From UBA6049 sp965662345 (GTDB taxonomy: Bacteria; Bacteroidota; Bacteroidia; Flavobacteriales_G; Salibacteraceae): 64,000 bases of DNA. Both the position numbers and the translations under genes were made by a program. Positions within the stretch are counted from its first letter, which is position 1. Each line of letters begins with the position of its first letter. The stretch spans positions 1 through 64,000 of the forward strand of contig CBFIHE010000014.1 of assembly GCA_965662345.1 (NCBI GenBank), written 5' to 3'. The notes beneath the pieces were generated by a model. The model saw only the letters and a program-made list of their open reading frames with translations, made no database searches and was not told where the DNA came from. Below, piece by piece: positions 1-8,330 of this stretch.

Positions 1-104
1 ACCAGGTGTACGATAAGAAATACATATTCATGCCTGAAAGCATTGTTGATGACAACCTTACACCTATTCCAATAGTAAAAAAACAAGGAGTTCTCATTGA
101 ATAA
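1..104 (+). CDS. C-terminal end of an unidentified protein (5' truncated)
   Basis: An open frame enters from the left edge; whole codons begin at base 3 and it stops at TAA 102-104, leaving about 33 residues. The tail is hydrophilic and ends in a basic-hydrophobic segment (IVKKQGVLIE). No domain can be recognised in so short a piece. It runs in the same direction as the exonuclease gene that begins 11 bases later, so the two may share a transcript. Confidence 0.5.
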   Translation, partial: QVYDKKYIFMPESIVDDNLTPIPIVKKQGVLIE

Positions 105-115
105 GCCCTAACACT

Positions 116-832
116 ATGCTAGAAAAAGTTAACCCAGAAAAAGTATTATTCCTAGATATTGAAACCGTTCCGTTATACGCAGATTTCTCTGAGTTATCTG
201 AACAAGAGCAATACCTCTGGGGTAAAAAGGCAAAGTTTTTAGCTCGTAATGAAGAAACGCCAGATGAGCTTTACGAGCGAGCAGGAATCTATGCCGAATT
301 TGGAAAAATCGTTTGTATTTCGGTGGGCATCTACCGATCGACTTCAACCGGAAGAAAGGTGCGTATTACCTCTTTCGCAGATGCTGATGAGGAAAAATTG
401 CTCAAACGGTTCAAAGAGATGGTAGAGGAGCATTTCAGTTCTCCTTATCATGCACTTTGCGGACATAACGGCAAAGAGTTTGACTTTCCCTACATCGCAA
501 GGCGGATGCTGATTAATGGAATATCCTTACCACCGCCCTTACAAATTGCTGGTAAAAAGCCTTGGGAAATCAATCATTTGGACACCTTGGAGTTGTGGAA
601 GTTTGGTGATTTTAAAAATTTCACCTCGCTAGAACTCCTCGCACATGTATTTGGAATACCTACACCTAAGGATGATATAGATGGAAGCATGGTGCGCGGT
701 GTCTATTATGAAGAAAACGATTTACCCCGCATTGTAAAGTATTGCGAAAAAGACGTGCTAACCCTTATGCAGCTTTTCCTAAAGTATAAAGGAGACCCTC
801 TCTTAGAAGACCAAGAGGTTGATTTCGTTTAG
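116..832 (+). CDS. Predicted DEDDy 3'-5' exonuclease (PolB exonuclease-like)
   Basis: 238 residues resembling the stand-alone 3'-5' exonucleases related to the proofreading domain of DNA polymerase B (DNA_pol_B_exo2 type). The DEDD core is visible: motif I FLDIET with D14 and E16, motif II HNGKEFDFP with D123, and motif III YCEKD with Y209 and D213, the Y-x3-D spacing of the DEDDy subclass. These residues would bind two metal ions and remove 3' terminal nucleotides. No polymerase domain is attached. The biological role of the stand-alone family is not well defined; DNA repair or nucleic acid turnover is an inference. The start is ATG 116, 11 bases after the preceding stop. Confidence 0.85.
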   Translation: MLEKVNPEKVLFLDIETVPLYADFSELSEQEQYLWGKKAKFLARNEETPDELYERAGIYAEFGKIVCISVGIYRSTSTGRKVRITSFADADEEKLLKRFKEMVEEHFSSPYHALCGHNGKEFDFPYIARRMLINGISLPPPLQIAGKKPWEINHLDTLELWKFGDFKNFTSLELLAHVFGIPTPKDDIDGSMVRGVYYEENDLPRIVKYCEKDVLTLMQLFLKYKGDPLLEDQEVDFV

Positions 833-886
833 CTTTACAACCCAATACCGCCCGCTCATCAATAAATTCATTACCGTAAAATCATC

Positions 887-3313
887 ATGAAATATCTGTT
901 CAGCATTCTCATTGCCGCCACCCCTTTTCTTACCAGTGCACAAGACAATACTCCTTACCAAAAGCCACATCAAAATATTTTAGACTTAGTAGATGTAGAG
1001 AGAGCGCCTAGTGTATTAATGGATGAAGAGAAAGAAACCATGGTACTGCTCTATCGTGATGCATATAAATCCATAGAAGAGCTTTCTAAAGAAGAAATGC
1101 GTTTAGGTGGTTTGCGCATTGACCCTAAAACCAATATAGGCAGCAGGGTCACCTATTTTAACAATGTGAGAATTAAACGACTGAACCAAGCTGAATCAGC
1201 AATTATTCAGGTAAAAGGATTACCTGAAAACCCTAAACTTACCAACTTCAGTTGGTCACCAGATCAAAGCAAAATTGCGTTGACAAACACAACATCCAAT
1301 GGGGTAGAAGTTTGGGTTTTAGACTTAAAAAAAGCAGCTGTAACCAAAATAACACAGGCCAACGTAAACGCAAACATGAGAGACGCCATCAACTGGTTTG
1401 AAGGTGGAAACTCAGTATTGGTAAAAATGATTCCTGATACTAAGAAACCTCTCATTGATTCAAAAGTTGCCGTTCCTACTGGCCCTACCATTTCTGTAAA
1501 CGAAGGAAAGAAAGCTCAAAACAGAACCTATCAAGATCTACTCAAAAACAAAAATGATGAGCATAACTTTGAGCAGTTAGCACTTTCTGAATTGTATAAA
1601 GTGTCGCTTGATGGTAGCAAGCAGAAGTGGTTAGCTTCCAATTTATACACCAACGTAAGCTTCTCGCCAAACGGGGAATATGTTATGGTTGTAACCATAG
1701 AAAAGCCATTCTCTTATCTGGTTCCTTATTACAGGTTTCCCTCAAAAACAACTGTTTACACGAAAAGTGGGGAACTCGTAGAAACCGTTTTAGAGGTGCC
1801 ATTGGTTGAAGACTTGCCGCAGGGCTTTATGGCGGTTAGAACCGGAAAGCGTGATTTTAGATGGAGAAATGATAAACCAGCTACGCTAACTTATGTGGTT
1901 GCATTAGATGGCGGTGACCCTGAAAGCGAAGTCTCGCATCGCGATGAAATCTTTCAATTAGAAGCTCCATTCAAAGGAGAAGGAATGAGCTTGATAAGAA
2001 CCATCAATCGCGCATCTTATATTGCTTGGGGAAATGATGAGGTTGCCATAGCCTATGACTATTGGTGGAATACAAGAAATACCAAAACCTACCTTTTCAA
2101 CCCCTCAGATGCCACGCAAAACCCAGTTGTACTGTACGATAGAAATTACCAAGACCGTTACAGCGACCCTGGGAGTTTCGTAACCGAAAAAAATGAGATG
2201 GGAAGTCGGGTTTTAACCATTCTAAACAATGAGGTTTTCTCTATTGGCGATGGCTATACAGATGAAGGTCAATTTCCTTTTGTAGATAAACTTAACCTCA
2301 TAACACAAGAAAAAAGCAACATCTATCGTTCCACATACACAAATAAGCTGGAGAATATTTCTAGTTACGACCCTAGAGAAAATGAGCTTATGGTGAGAGT
2401 TGAATCGCCTACAGAATATCCCAATTATTTCTTCAAGAACATGGGAAGCCAAGAGCTCACGCAGATTACAAATTTTGAAAATCCCTTTAAAAGCCTTCAA
2501 AATGTTCACAAAGAGGTCATTAATTATACTCGAGAAGATGGCGTAGAACTATCGGGAACATTGTACCTGCCTGTTGACTACAAAAAAGAGACTCAGAAAA
2601 AAATGCCCATGATTATTTGGGCCTACCCAACAGAGTTTAAAGATAAGTCTAGCGCGGGCCAAACCACTAATAACCCGAATGAGTTCACCTATCCTTATTA
2701 TGGCTCTATGGTGTATTGGGTTACGCGCGGCTATGTAGTGTTAGATGATGCATCTTTTCCAATTGTAGGCGAGGGCAAAGAAGAACCTAACAACTCGTTT
2801 AGAGAACAACTTGTAGCAAATGCAAAAGCCGCAATTGATGCGGTAGATGAGTTGGGTTATGTAGATCGAAACCGTGTTGCGGTTGCCGGCCATAGTTACG
2901 GAGCATTTATGGTGGCCAACTTACTAACTCACTCCAATTTGTTTGCTGCTGGAATTGCCAGAAGTGGAGCGTATAATAGAACCTTAACACCATTCGGATT
3001 TCAAAGTGAGGAACGAAACTATTGGGAAGCTCCTGATGTGTATTATACCATGTCTCCATTCATGCATGCCGAGAAAATGAACCAACCCTTACTACTCATT
3101 CATGGTGAAGCAGATAACAACTCTGGAACCTACCCTATGCAAAGCGAACGCTATTTCAATGCATTAAAAGGATTAGGTGCCACCACGCGCTTGGTTATGC
3201 TTCCAAAAGAAAGTCACGGATACAGATCTAAAGAAAGTATTCTGCATGTATTATGGGAGCAAGATGAGTGGTTAGAGAAATACGTGAAAAATAGGAATAC
3301 GAGTGGTTTGTAA
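887..3313 (+). CDS. Exported S9 family serine peptidase (prolyl oligopeptidase type)
   Basis: 808 residues. A signal peptide ending near LTSAQ exports the protein. The middle is a beta-propeller-like region (about residues 60-530) and the C-terminal alpha/beta-hydrolase domain (about 540-800) has the catalytic triad S670 in GHSYGAF, D743 in HGEADNN and H777 in ESHGYR. The propeller normally limits entry to short peptides, so a role in periplasmic peptide breakdown is likely. Overall length and layout resemble the large S9 members related to glutamyl endopeptidases; the exact cleavage specificity cannot be read from sequence. The acyltransferase gene follows after about 20 bases on the same strand and may be co-transcribed. 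Confidence 0.9.
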   Translation: MKYLFSILIAATPFLTSAQDNTPYQKPHQNILDLVDVERAPSVLMDEEKETMVLLYRDAYKSIEELSKEEMRLGGLRIDPKTNIGSRVTYFNNVRIKRLNQAESAIIQVKGLPENPKLTNFSWSPDQSKIALTNTTSNGVEVWVLDLKKAAVTKITQANVNANMRDAINWFEGGNSVLVKMIPDTKKPLIDSKVAVPTGPTISVNEGKKAQNRTYQDLLKNKNDEHNFEQLALSELYKVSLDGSKQKWLASNLYTNVSFSPNGEYVMVVTIEKPFSYLVPYYRFPSKTTVYTKSGELVETVLEVPLVEDLPQGFMAVRTGKRDFRWRNDKPATLTYVVALDGGDPESEVSHRDEIFQLEAPFKGEGMSLIRTINRASYIAWGNDEVAIAYDYWWNTRNTKTYLFNPSDATQNPVVLYDRNYQDRYSDPGSFVTEKNEMGSRVLTILNNEVFSIGDGYTDEGQFPFVDKLNLITQEKSNIYRSTYTNKLENISSYDPRENELMVRVESPTEYPNYFFKNMGSQELTQITNFENPFKSLQNVHKEVINYTREDGVELSGTLYLPVDYKKETQKKMPMIIWAYPTEFKDKSSAGQTTNNPNEFTYPYYGSMVYWVTRGYVVLDDASFPIVGEGKEEPNNSFREQLVANAKAAIDAVDELGYVDRNRVAVAGHSYGAFMVANLLTHSNLFAAGIARSGAYNRTLTPFGFQSEERNYWEAPDVYYTMSPFMHAEKMNQPLLLIHGEADNNSGTYPMQSERYFNALKGLGATTRLVMLPKESHGYRSKESILHVLWEQDEWLEKYVKNRNTSGL

Positions 3314-3333
3314 ACTTTATGCTGTAGGTATTG

Positions 3334-4509
3334 ATGAAACGATTTCTCACCGTTGAAATCAACAAGAATAGAATCTATGGCCTAGATATTTTGCGGGCTA
3401 TAGCCATTCTATTCGTGGTAATTGGCCACGGAATGTGGCTTTTACCTAAAGAAACCTATGAGTATCACAAAGTCTTTGTGTTTGATGGCGTTTCTTTATT
3501 CTTTGTGCTAAGTGGTTTCTTAATTGGAGGTATTCTCATCAAACTTCTTGATAAGAACACTGCTTCATTACCTCTCTTAGTTAATTTTTGGATTAGAAGG
3601 TGGTTTCGAACCCTGCCCAATTACTTTCTCATTCTTTTTGTGCTTTATGCTTTGAATGTTATTTACAATGAAGGGTTTTCACTTAACTCCATTAAAAGCT
3701 ATTTTATCTTTTCGCAAAATCTATTTACCCCGCATCCGTACTTCTTTCCAGAGGCTTGGAGTTTAAGCGCAGAGGAGTGGTTCTACTTAACAACACCTGT
3801 ACTCATTTTTGCTCTGATCTGGCTATTTAAGATCCCATCTAAAAAAGCTGTACTTCTAGTTGCAGGCACCTTACTAGTAGCAACTATGATTTACCGTTTT
3901 GCCAAGTTTTCAGCATTAGATATAAGTACGGCACATGAATGGGATGAGCTATTCAGAAAGCAGGTTTTTACGCGACTAGACAGTCTAATGTATGGCGTAT
4001 TATGCGCGTACATAAAGTACTATGCTGAAGCAGCATGGATAGCTCATAAGAGGCTTTTGCTCTACATTGGGCTATTTCTATTCCTTTTAGTAAAAGCTCT
4101 GTTTCTTGCTAAAGTATTCCCTTACGGAGGGTTATATTCAAGTGTTTTTTCATTTTCTGTGGAATCATTGGCAACCGCTTTACTTCTTCCTTATTTAAGC
4201 GACCTAAAGAAAGGCTCTGGTAAACTACATTCCAGCATCACACTTATTAGTCTTGTTTCTTACTCCATGTATTTACTTCACTTAACCATTATACAAGTGC
4301 ATGTAGTAGATAAGCTGTTTAGTGAAACCTGGATTGCCAATGCCGCCCTATCTTCTTTGGTTCAATACACCCTATATTGGACGTTAACCATAGTTGGGGC
4401 AATTCTACTTTACAAGTATTTTGAAATACCTACTACTAAACTTAGAGATCACGAAAAGATAAAAAGAGTCTTAGTTAAATTGGAAAATGATACAAACAAG
4501 GTATCTTAA
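3334..4509 (+). CDS. Membrane acyltransferase, acyltransferase-3 (OafA) family
   Basis: 391 residues with about ten hydrophobic segments, typical of membrane O-acyltransferases that acetylate or otherwise acylate cell-surface glycans. The N-terminal signature is present: GLDILRAIAILFVVIGHG, with the conserved His in the first membrane helix, followed by an FVLSGFLIGG segment and a WSLSAEEWFY motif typical of the family. A TTG three bases upstream could also start the frame; ATG 3334 is preferred. The substrate is unknown. Nearby glycan genes (GT2 and WcaJ type, further along) make a lipid- or polysaccharide-linked sugar plausible, but this is inference. Confidence 0.88.
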   Translation: MKRFLTVEINKNRIYGLDILRAIAILFVVIGHGMWLLPKETYEYHKVFVFDGVSLFFVLSGFLIGGILIKLLDKNTASLPLLVNFWIRRWFRTLPNYFLILFVLYALNVIYNEGFSLNSIKSYFIFSQNLFTPHPYFFPEAWSLSAEEWFYLTTPVLIFALIWLFKIPSKKAVLLVAGTLLVATMIYRFAKFSALDISTAHEWDELFRKQVFTRLDSLMYGVLCAYIKYYAEAAWIAHKRLLLYIGLFLFLLVKALFLAKVFPYGGLYSSVFSFSVESLATALLLPYLSDLKKGSGKLHSSITLISLVSYSMYLLHLTIIQVHVVDKLFSETWIANAALSSLVQYTLYWTLTIVGAILLYKYFEIPTTKLRDHEKIKRVLVKLENDTNKVS

Positions 4510-4530
4510 TGCGCTTCGTTGAACAGCGCA
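4510..4530 (+). terminator. Hairpin directly after the acyltransferase stop
   Basis: TGCGCT (4510-4515) and AGCGCA (4525-4530) form a perfect 6-bp stem around a 9-base loop immediately after TAA 4507-4509. No T-run follows, so it may be a weak terminator or an mRNA 3' end structure rather than a true intrinsic terminator. Confidence 0.3.
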
Positions 4531-4569
4531 AAATCTACGCCATTAGGTATGAAGAAAACTCAGCAGTAA

Positions 4570-4821
4570 ATGATACCACAAGAAATAGCTAAACTATCGG
4601 ATAACGAGTTATTGGAGGCCGTTAAGACTAACAAGCCCTCACCAAAGATTGATGCCTTCTTCATTGGTTTTTTGGTAGGCATTATTATTATTTACAGCAT
4701 AGTAGCCAATACTTGGGGACTTGTAACCCTTGTTCCTCTACTTATTATTTATGTATTCCTCAAAAAGCCTAAAATGTATGCTGCACTCACGGCAGAGCTA
4801 AAAAAGAGGGGGCTAGACTAG
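4570..4821 (+). CDS. Small two-helix membrane protein, conserved type
   Basis: 83 residues. A soluble N-terminal helix containing LSDNELLEAVKTNKPSP is followed by two adjacent hydrophobic segments (about residues 29-47 and 49-65) and a basic tail (KKPKMYAALTAELKKRG). This layout is familiar among small hypothetical membrane proteins of Bacteroidota; the function is unknown. It is the first of three consecutive small membrane-protein genes on this strand. Confidence 0.75.
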   Translation: MIPQEIAKLSDNELLEAVKTNKPSPKIDAFFIGFLVGIIIIYSIVANTWGLVTLVPLLIIYVFLKKPKMYAALTAELKKRGLD

Positions 4822-4879
4822 ATTCCTTTCAACTGAGGGTGAAATATTTGTTGTAATACACGTTTAAAACCAAGAAGAT

Positions 4880-5119
4880 ATGACCAAGAAAAATGGAGCA
4901 TACATCGTTTTATTCCTAGCCAGCATTCTGTTAGCCTACAATGTTTTCACTCTAGACTACACTAACCTCTCCATTGGGAGTTTTTCTGGAATCCTATCTA
5001 ATGTTTTATTGATTATCGCTATGATCATCAACATAAGAGCCATCAATAAAGAAATAGAAAAAAAGAGTACTAAAAATTCACACTATGATCGAAGTTCTGG
5101 TAAAACCAAGCCTACATAG
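4880..5119 (+). CDS. Small membrane protein, unknown function
   Basis: 79 residues with two predicted membrane helices (about residues 7-25 and 35-52) and a strongly charged C-terminal tail rich in Lys and Ser. I recognise no family. The last 35 bases overlap the start of the next gene in another frame, so the two are probably translationally coupled. A real gene is supported by the ATG start, the membrane-helix composition and the position between two similar genes. Confidence 0.6.
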   Translation: MTKKNGAYIVLFLASILLAYNVFTLDYTNLSIGSFSGILSNVLLIIAMIINIRAINKEIEKKSTKNSHYDRSSGKTKPT

Positions 5120-5390
5120 AGTCTTTAAGCTCATGGTTTCGCTCTATATTTTGCTCCTTATTCCTTTTATTGCTTCCTTTTTATCGGATGAGGTTAATTG
5201 GTCTATACTTGATTACCTAGTTGCTGTAAGTATCCTCTCTGCATTTTCGATCTCGGTTGAGCTAGCCCTTAGGTTTTCTAAGTCTATGTTTACAAAATTG
5301 ACAGCTATACTCTTATTCCTTTTTCTATTTGCGTTGATTTGGGTTGAGCTTGCTGTTGGTGTTTTTGGTGGTGCGTTCTCAGGAAATTAG
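5085..5390 (+). CDS. Small three-helix membrane protein, unknown function
   Basis: 101 residues with three hydrophobic segments (about 15-33, 43-60 and 71-95). The C-terminal segment, IWVELAVGVFGG, resembles the closing helix of a small uncharacterised membrane-protein family that I associate with Bacteroidota, where the sequence usually reads close to LAVGIFG. Its start lies inside the end of the preceding gene. Function unknown. Confidence 0.7.
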   Translation: MIEVLVKPSLHRVFKLMVSLYILLLIPFIASFLSDEVNWSILDYLVAVSILSAFSISVELALRFSKSMFTKLTAILLFLFLFALIWVELAVGVFGGAFSGN

Positions 5391-5541
5391 CAGAACATAG
5401 ATTTAAAGCAATTATCAGTAGTGTAATTCATGCTATTGAATAAAACAGAGTTAGTTTGAGACAGCAGTTATTGGCTCTCTTAATAACAACCTATACTAGC
5501 CCAAGACAAATACCTTACTTTTAAACCCTGAATAGCTGGTT

Positions 5542-6119
5542 ATGAAACAGCTTTTCTCAATTCTCTTCTCTTTTCTATTCTATTCATTCAACTAGCAGAT
5601 GCACAATCAAATTACTTTCCGTTAGAACCTGGCAGTGAGCTGGTGTATGCATACTCCTCTACATTTAACCAGGGAGATGAATCTCTTCGCGCCAAAACAG
5701 TAATACTTAGGGAGGCTAAAACCATCAACGGTAAAACGTATCAGCAATCACAAACTTCTTATTGCAGCAAGGGGAATTTTAAAGTAATAGCCACCTCATG
5801 CGCCCGAAAAGGGTCAGACGGTAGTGTTTACGTTTTGCAAGACCCAAAAGCCAAGGAATTCATGATGATGAAGGCGAACCCTAAAAAGGGAGAAGTTTGG
5901 ACCAAGACTTCTGATGATGGTAAAAAGCTTAAAATGACCGTTATTCACACTTCTAAAAGTATTCAAACACCAACAAGCTCTTATTCTGATTGCCTGGTAC
6001 TAGAAACAGTTGAAAACGGAACTACGCTCCGCAGTTACTTCAAGGATAACGTGGTAATGGTGGCCATTTTTAGGGTAATGGAAGGTAAAGAGCAGCTGTT
6101 CACATACTTAGTGGAGTAG
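5542..6119 (+). CDS. Exported protein of unknown function, frame broken in the signal peptide
   Basis: The mature part (reading frame through TAG 6117-6119) begins around YFPLEPGSELVY, the usual opening of exported Bacteroidota proteins that start with a phrase like 'lepGsel'. Reading upstream in that frame gives a hydrophobic stretch and a signal-peptidase site near LADAQ, but no start codon before a stop at 5529. ATG 5542 opens a frame encoding MKQLFSILFSFLF, a perfect signal-peptide start, which ends at TAG 5593-5595. Joining the two needs one missing base (or two extra) within the pyrimidine-rich 5551-5594. The only in-frame start, GTG 5643, would lack any signal peptide. This is either a sequencing or assembly error or a genuine recent frameshift. 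The intact product would be about 192 residues. Confidence 0.65.
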
Positions 6120-6168
6120 CACATTCACTCTTTTTCAATTCCACGGTTTATCCTGTGGGTGCGCGAAT

Positions 6169-7533
6169 CTACTTGCGATTCCCCTTTCCTGCAGCTTCGT
6201 AATCTGGAGGGTTAATTAGCTCATCATAGTTAACTGGGTAGTTTTTCTTCAAGAAAATAGCCTTGTAAGCTGCACCCGTCATGGAATCATAATGCAATAC
6301 GCCCCAGCGGTATTGAGCAATTTGAAATTGGTTTAGTCCAATAAAAAACACCACAAGCAGCCACGTTCCTATGCGCAGCATCGGCTTTGCCTTACATAAA
6401 TAATGAAGAAATGCAGTCATAGAAATCGCCATGAGTGCATAGGCATCTACCATAGGCCGCATACCATAACTGCCACCGTACCACCAGCACCACCAACTAA
6501 AGAGAATGTACATAAAAGGTAAAGTAAAGGCCAACCACGCAATACCAGACTCATGCTTGGTTTTAAGTAATTGCCAGGCTCCAACCAGCGCAAAAATCAT
6601 GACGGGCGTGTAAAGCAACCACCCTTTTCTAAAGCCTATTAGACCACGAACAAAAAATGGTTCGCTCCAATAGAATCCTTCTTGCGCGTATGAATAATAA
6701 ATCCAGCTACCCGTTAATTCATGCCAATACCATAGTTGCGGGAGAAGAGGTAGGGCGGAACCTAAGATTAATGCAATCATGTGAATACGCTTCATCCACA
6801 AATAATTCAACCTGAATTTGAGGCTCTTCCAAGAGTGGACATTCCACAAGGGTATAAGAAGAAAAAACAAGATATCTACTGGGCGAATAAGAGTAATAAT
6901 ACCTCCTACCAGGCCTAATAAGAAGGCATATTGCTTAAGCGGTCTATGATTCCATTTCCATAGAAGAATTAAAAAAACGATACTGAGAAAAAAGAGGTAC
7001 CCATGAGCCATGTTACCTTCAACCACTTGGTAAAAGAACAGGTTTGTTCCTAAAAAAACTGCTGCCAATGCAATGGCTACTGGTACATCTGCAAACCAAC
7101 GAAGTAAAAGCCACCGCAACAACCACAGTCCGGCAATGGCGTATAAAAGAGCGCCAAGAGCCAACATAAAATGGTAAATAGAAGAATACCCATTGGGCTC
7201 ATAGCCAAGAGGGCCTGCTAGTGTATGAGCCGCGAAAAAGAAAGGAGACATTAAGTAAGCCACTCCCATTGTCATCTTTGGTGCACATTTTCCATCTGGA
7301 TTAGTGATACACCAAATCTCTGCGTTGTATTTTTCATCTACCAAAGAGCCAAAACCAATGCCCAAGTCTTGATAGATAAATACGGCTGGTAGGTAATTGT
7401 AGTATTGGTACATATCGTGCCTTAGCACGGTATGCTTTTTCCATAGACCCAGGTTAAATACTGTAAAAGTGGCTACCGCAGCAACTAAAAGCGCCACTAC
7501 TGCAGAAACCTTGTACTTACCTAAAACATTCAC
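6169..7533 (-). CDS. Polytopic membrane protein, GT-C glycosyltransferase-like
   Basis: 454 residues with roughly ten membrane helices. After the first helix a hydrophilic loop carries acidic and aromatic residues (RHDMYQYYNYLP), the place where lipid-sugar dependent GT-C glycosyltransferases keep their catalytic Asp. This suggests transfer of a sugar from a polyprenyl-phosphate donor at the outer face of the inner membrane. The start codon overlaps the stop of the upstream GT2 gene by four bases (ATGA, 7530-7533), so the two are translationally coupled; the GT2 enzyme may make the polyprenyl-phosphate sugar used here. The acceptor is unknown. Confidence 0.7.
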   Translation of the reverse strand: MNVLGKYKVSAVVALLVAAVATFTVFNLGLWKKHTVLRHDMYQYYNYLPAVFIYQDLGIGFGSLVDEKYNAEIWCITNPDGKCAPKMTMGVAYLMSPFFFAAHTLAGPLGYEPNGYSSIYHFMLALGALLYAIAGLWLLRWLLLRWFADVPVAIALAAVFLGTNLFFYQVVEGNMAHGYLFFLSIVFLILLWKWNHRPLKQYAFLLGLVGGIITLIRPVDILFFLLIPLWNVHSWKSLKFRLNYLWMKRIHMIALILGSALPLLPQLWYWHELTGSWIYYSYAQEGFYWSEPFFVRGLIGFRKGWLLYTPVMIFALVGAWQLLKTKHESGIAWLAFTLPFMYILFSWWCWWYGGSYGMRPMVDAYALMAISMTAFLHYLCKAKPMLRIGTWLLVVFFIGLNQFQIAQYRWGVLHYDSMTGAAYKAIFLKKNYPVNYDELINPPDYEAAGKGNRK

Positions 7534-8267
7534 TTTTTAAAGGTTTCGGCATCAAAGAGGTTGTACTTGAGAATGCAGTAAATGGCTCTAAAGCCATCTT
7601 TCCAACCTATCTTCTTTCCTTCTGCGTACGTTCTTCCGTAATATGAAATACCTACTTCATAGATACGAACATCTGGAATGCGTGCAATTTTTGCGGTCAC
7701 CTCTGGTTCAAAACCAAAACGGTTCTCTTTGAGCACTAGCGATTTTATCATTTCTGATTTAAACACCTTGTAACAGGTCTCCATATCAGTTAGATTCAGA
7801 TTGGTGAACATGTTGCTCAAGAACGTGAGAAAAGAATTCCCAATAGAGTGCCAGAAAAACAGAATTCTATGTGGATTTCCACCCATAAACCTAGACCCGT
7901 AAACTACATCAGCAAATCCATTTACAATAGGTTTAAGCAAAACGTTGTACTCCTCAGGATCATATTCTAAGTCTGCATCTTGAACTACCAAAAAGTCGCC
8001 TTGCGCTTCATCAATGGCTCGGTGAATTGCCGCACCTTTCCCCATGTTATGAGGTTGGTGATACAACTTTATATCTGCCGTTGGGTGCTCTCTAATATAG
8101 GCTTCTACTCGTGCTTTAGTGTTGTCTGTAGAAGCATCGTTTACAATAACGATTTCCTTTTGGATGTCTTTCACCAAATGCACATCTCTAACCTTGTCTA
8201 AGATTAGGTGGATAGTTTCTGCCTCATTGTAGGCTGGAATTAATACACTTAGTTTTTGAACGCTCAT
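7530..8267 (-). CDS. GT2 glycosyltransferase, dolichyl/polyprenyl-phosphate mannosyltransferase (DPM1) type
   Basis: 245 residues, a single GT-A fold. Visible motifs are VLIPAYNEA at the N-terminus, the donor-binding NDASTD (D44), the metal-binding DAD at D97-D99, and YGSRFMGG. This set is typical of enzymes that move a hexose from a nucleotide sugar to polyprenyl phosphate. No C-terminal membrane domain is present. ATG 8267 is chosen over an upstream TTG (8291) because that codon falls inside a likely promoter element and the extra residues do not match the family start. The stop overlaps the following GT-C gene. Confidence 0.88.
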   Translation of the reverse strand: MSVQKLSVLIPAYNEAETIHLILDKVRDVHLVKDIQKEIVIVNDASTDNTKARVEAYIREHPTADIKLYHQPHNMGKGAAIHRAIDEAQGDFLVVQDADLEYDPEEYNVLLKPIVNGFADVVYGSRFMGGNPHRILFFWHSIGNSFLTFLSNMFTNLNLTDMETCYKVFKSEMIKSLVLKENRFGFEPEVTAKIARIPDVRIYEVGISYYGRTYAEGKKIGWKDGFRAIYCILKYNLFDAETFKK

Positions 8268-8288
8268 GAGAAATTTTGAATCGGCTGT

Positions 8289-8296
8289 CAAATATA
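8289..8296 (-). promoter_or_regulatory. Promoter -7 element (TATATTTG)
   Basis: On the minus strand the sequence reads TATATTTG, matching the Bacteroidota sigma-factor -7 consensus TAnnTTTG, 22 bases upstream of ATG 8267. It would give the GT2/GT-C pair its own promoter. No clear -33 TTTG is visible at the usual distance. Confidence 0.45.
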
Positions 8297-8330
8297 GACT
8301 TATGAACTGATGTGCCTCACTTTTAGTATC

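Noticed and set aside
5643..5645. GTG 5643 as the start of the exported protein
   Set aside because: It would remove the clear signal peptide and cleavage site that lie just upstream in the same frame.
8268..8291. TTG at 8291 as the start of the GT2 gene
   Set aside because: It falls within the TATATTTG promoter element, and the eight extra residues are absent from the usual family start. ATG 8267 fits better.
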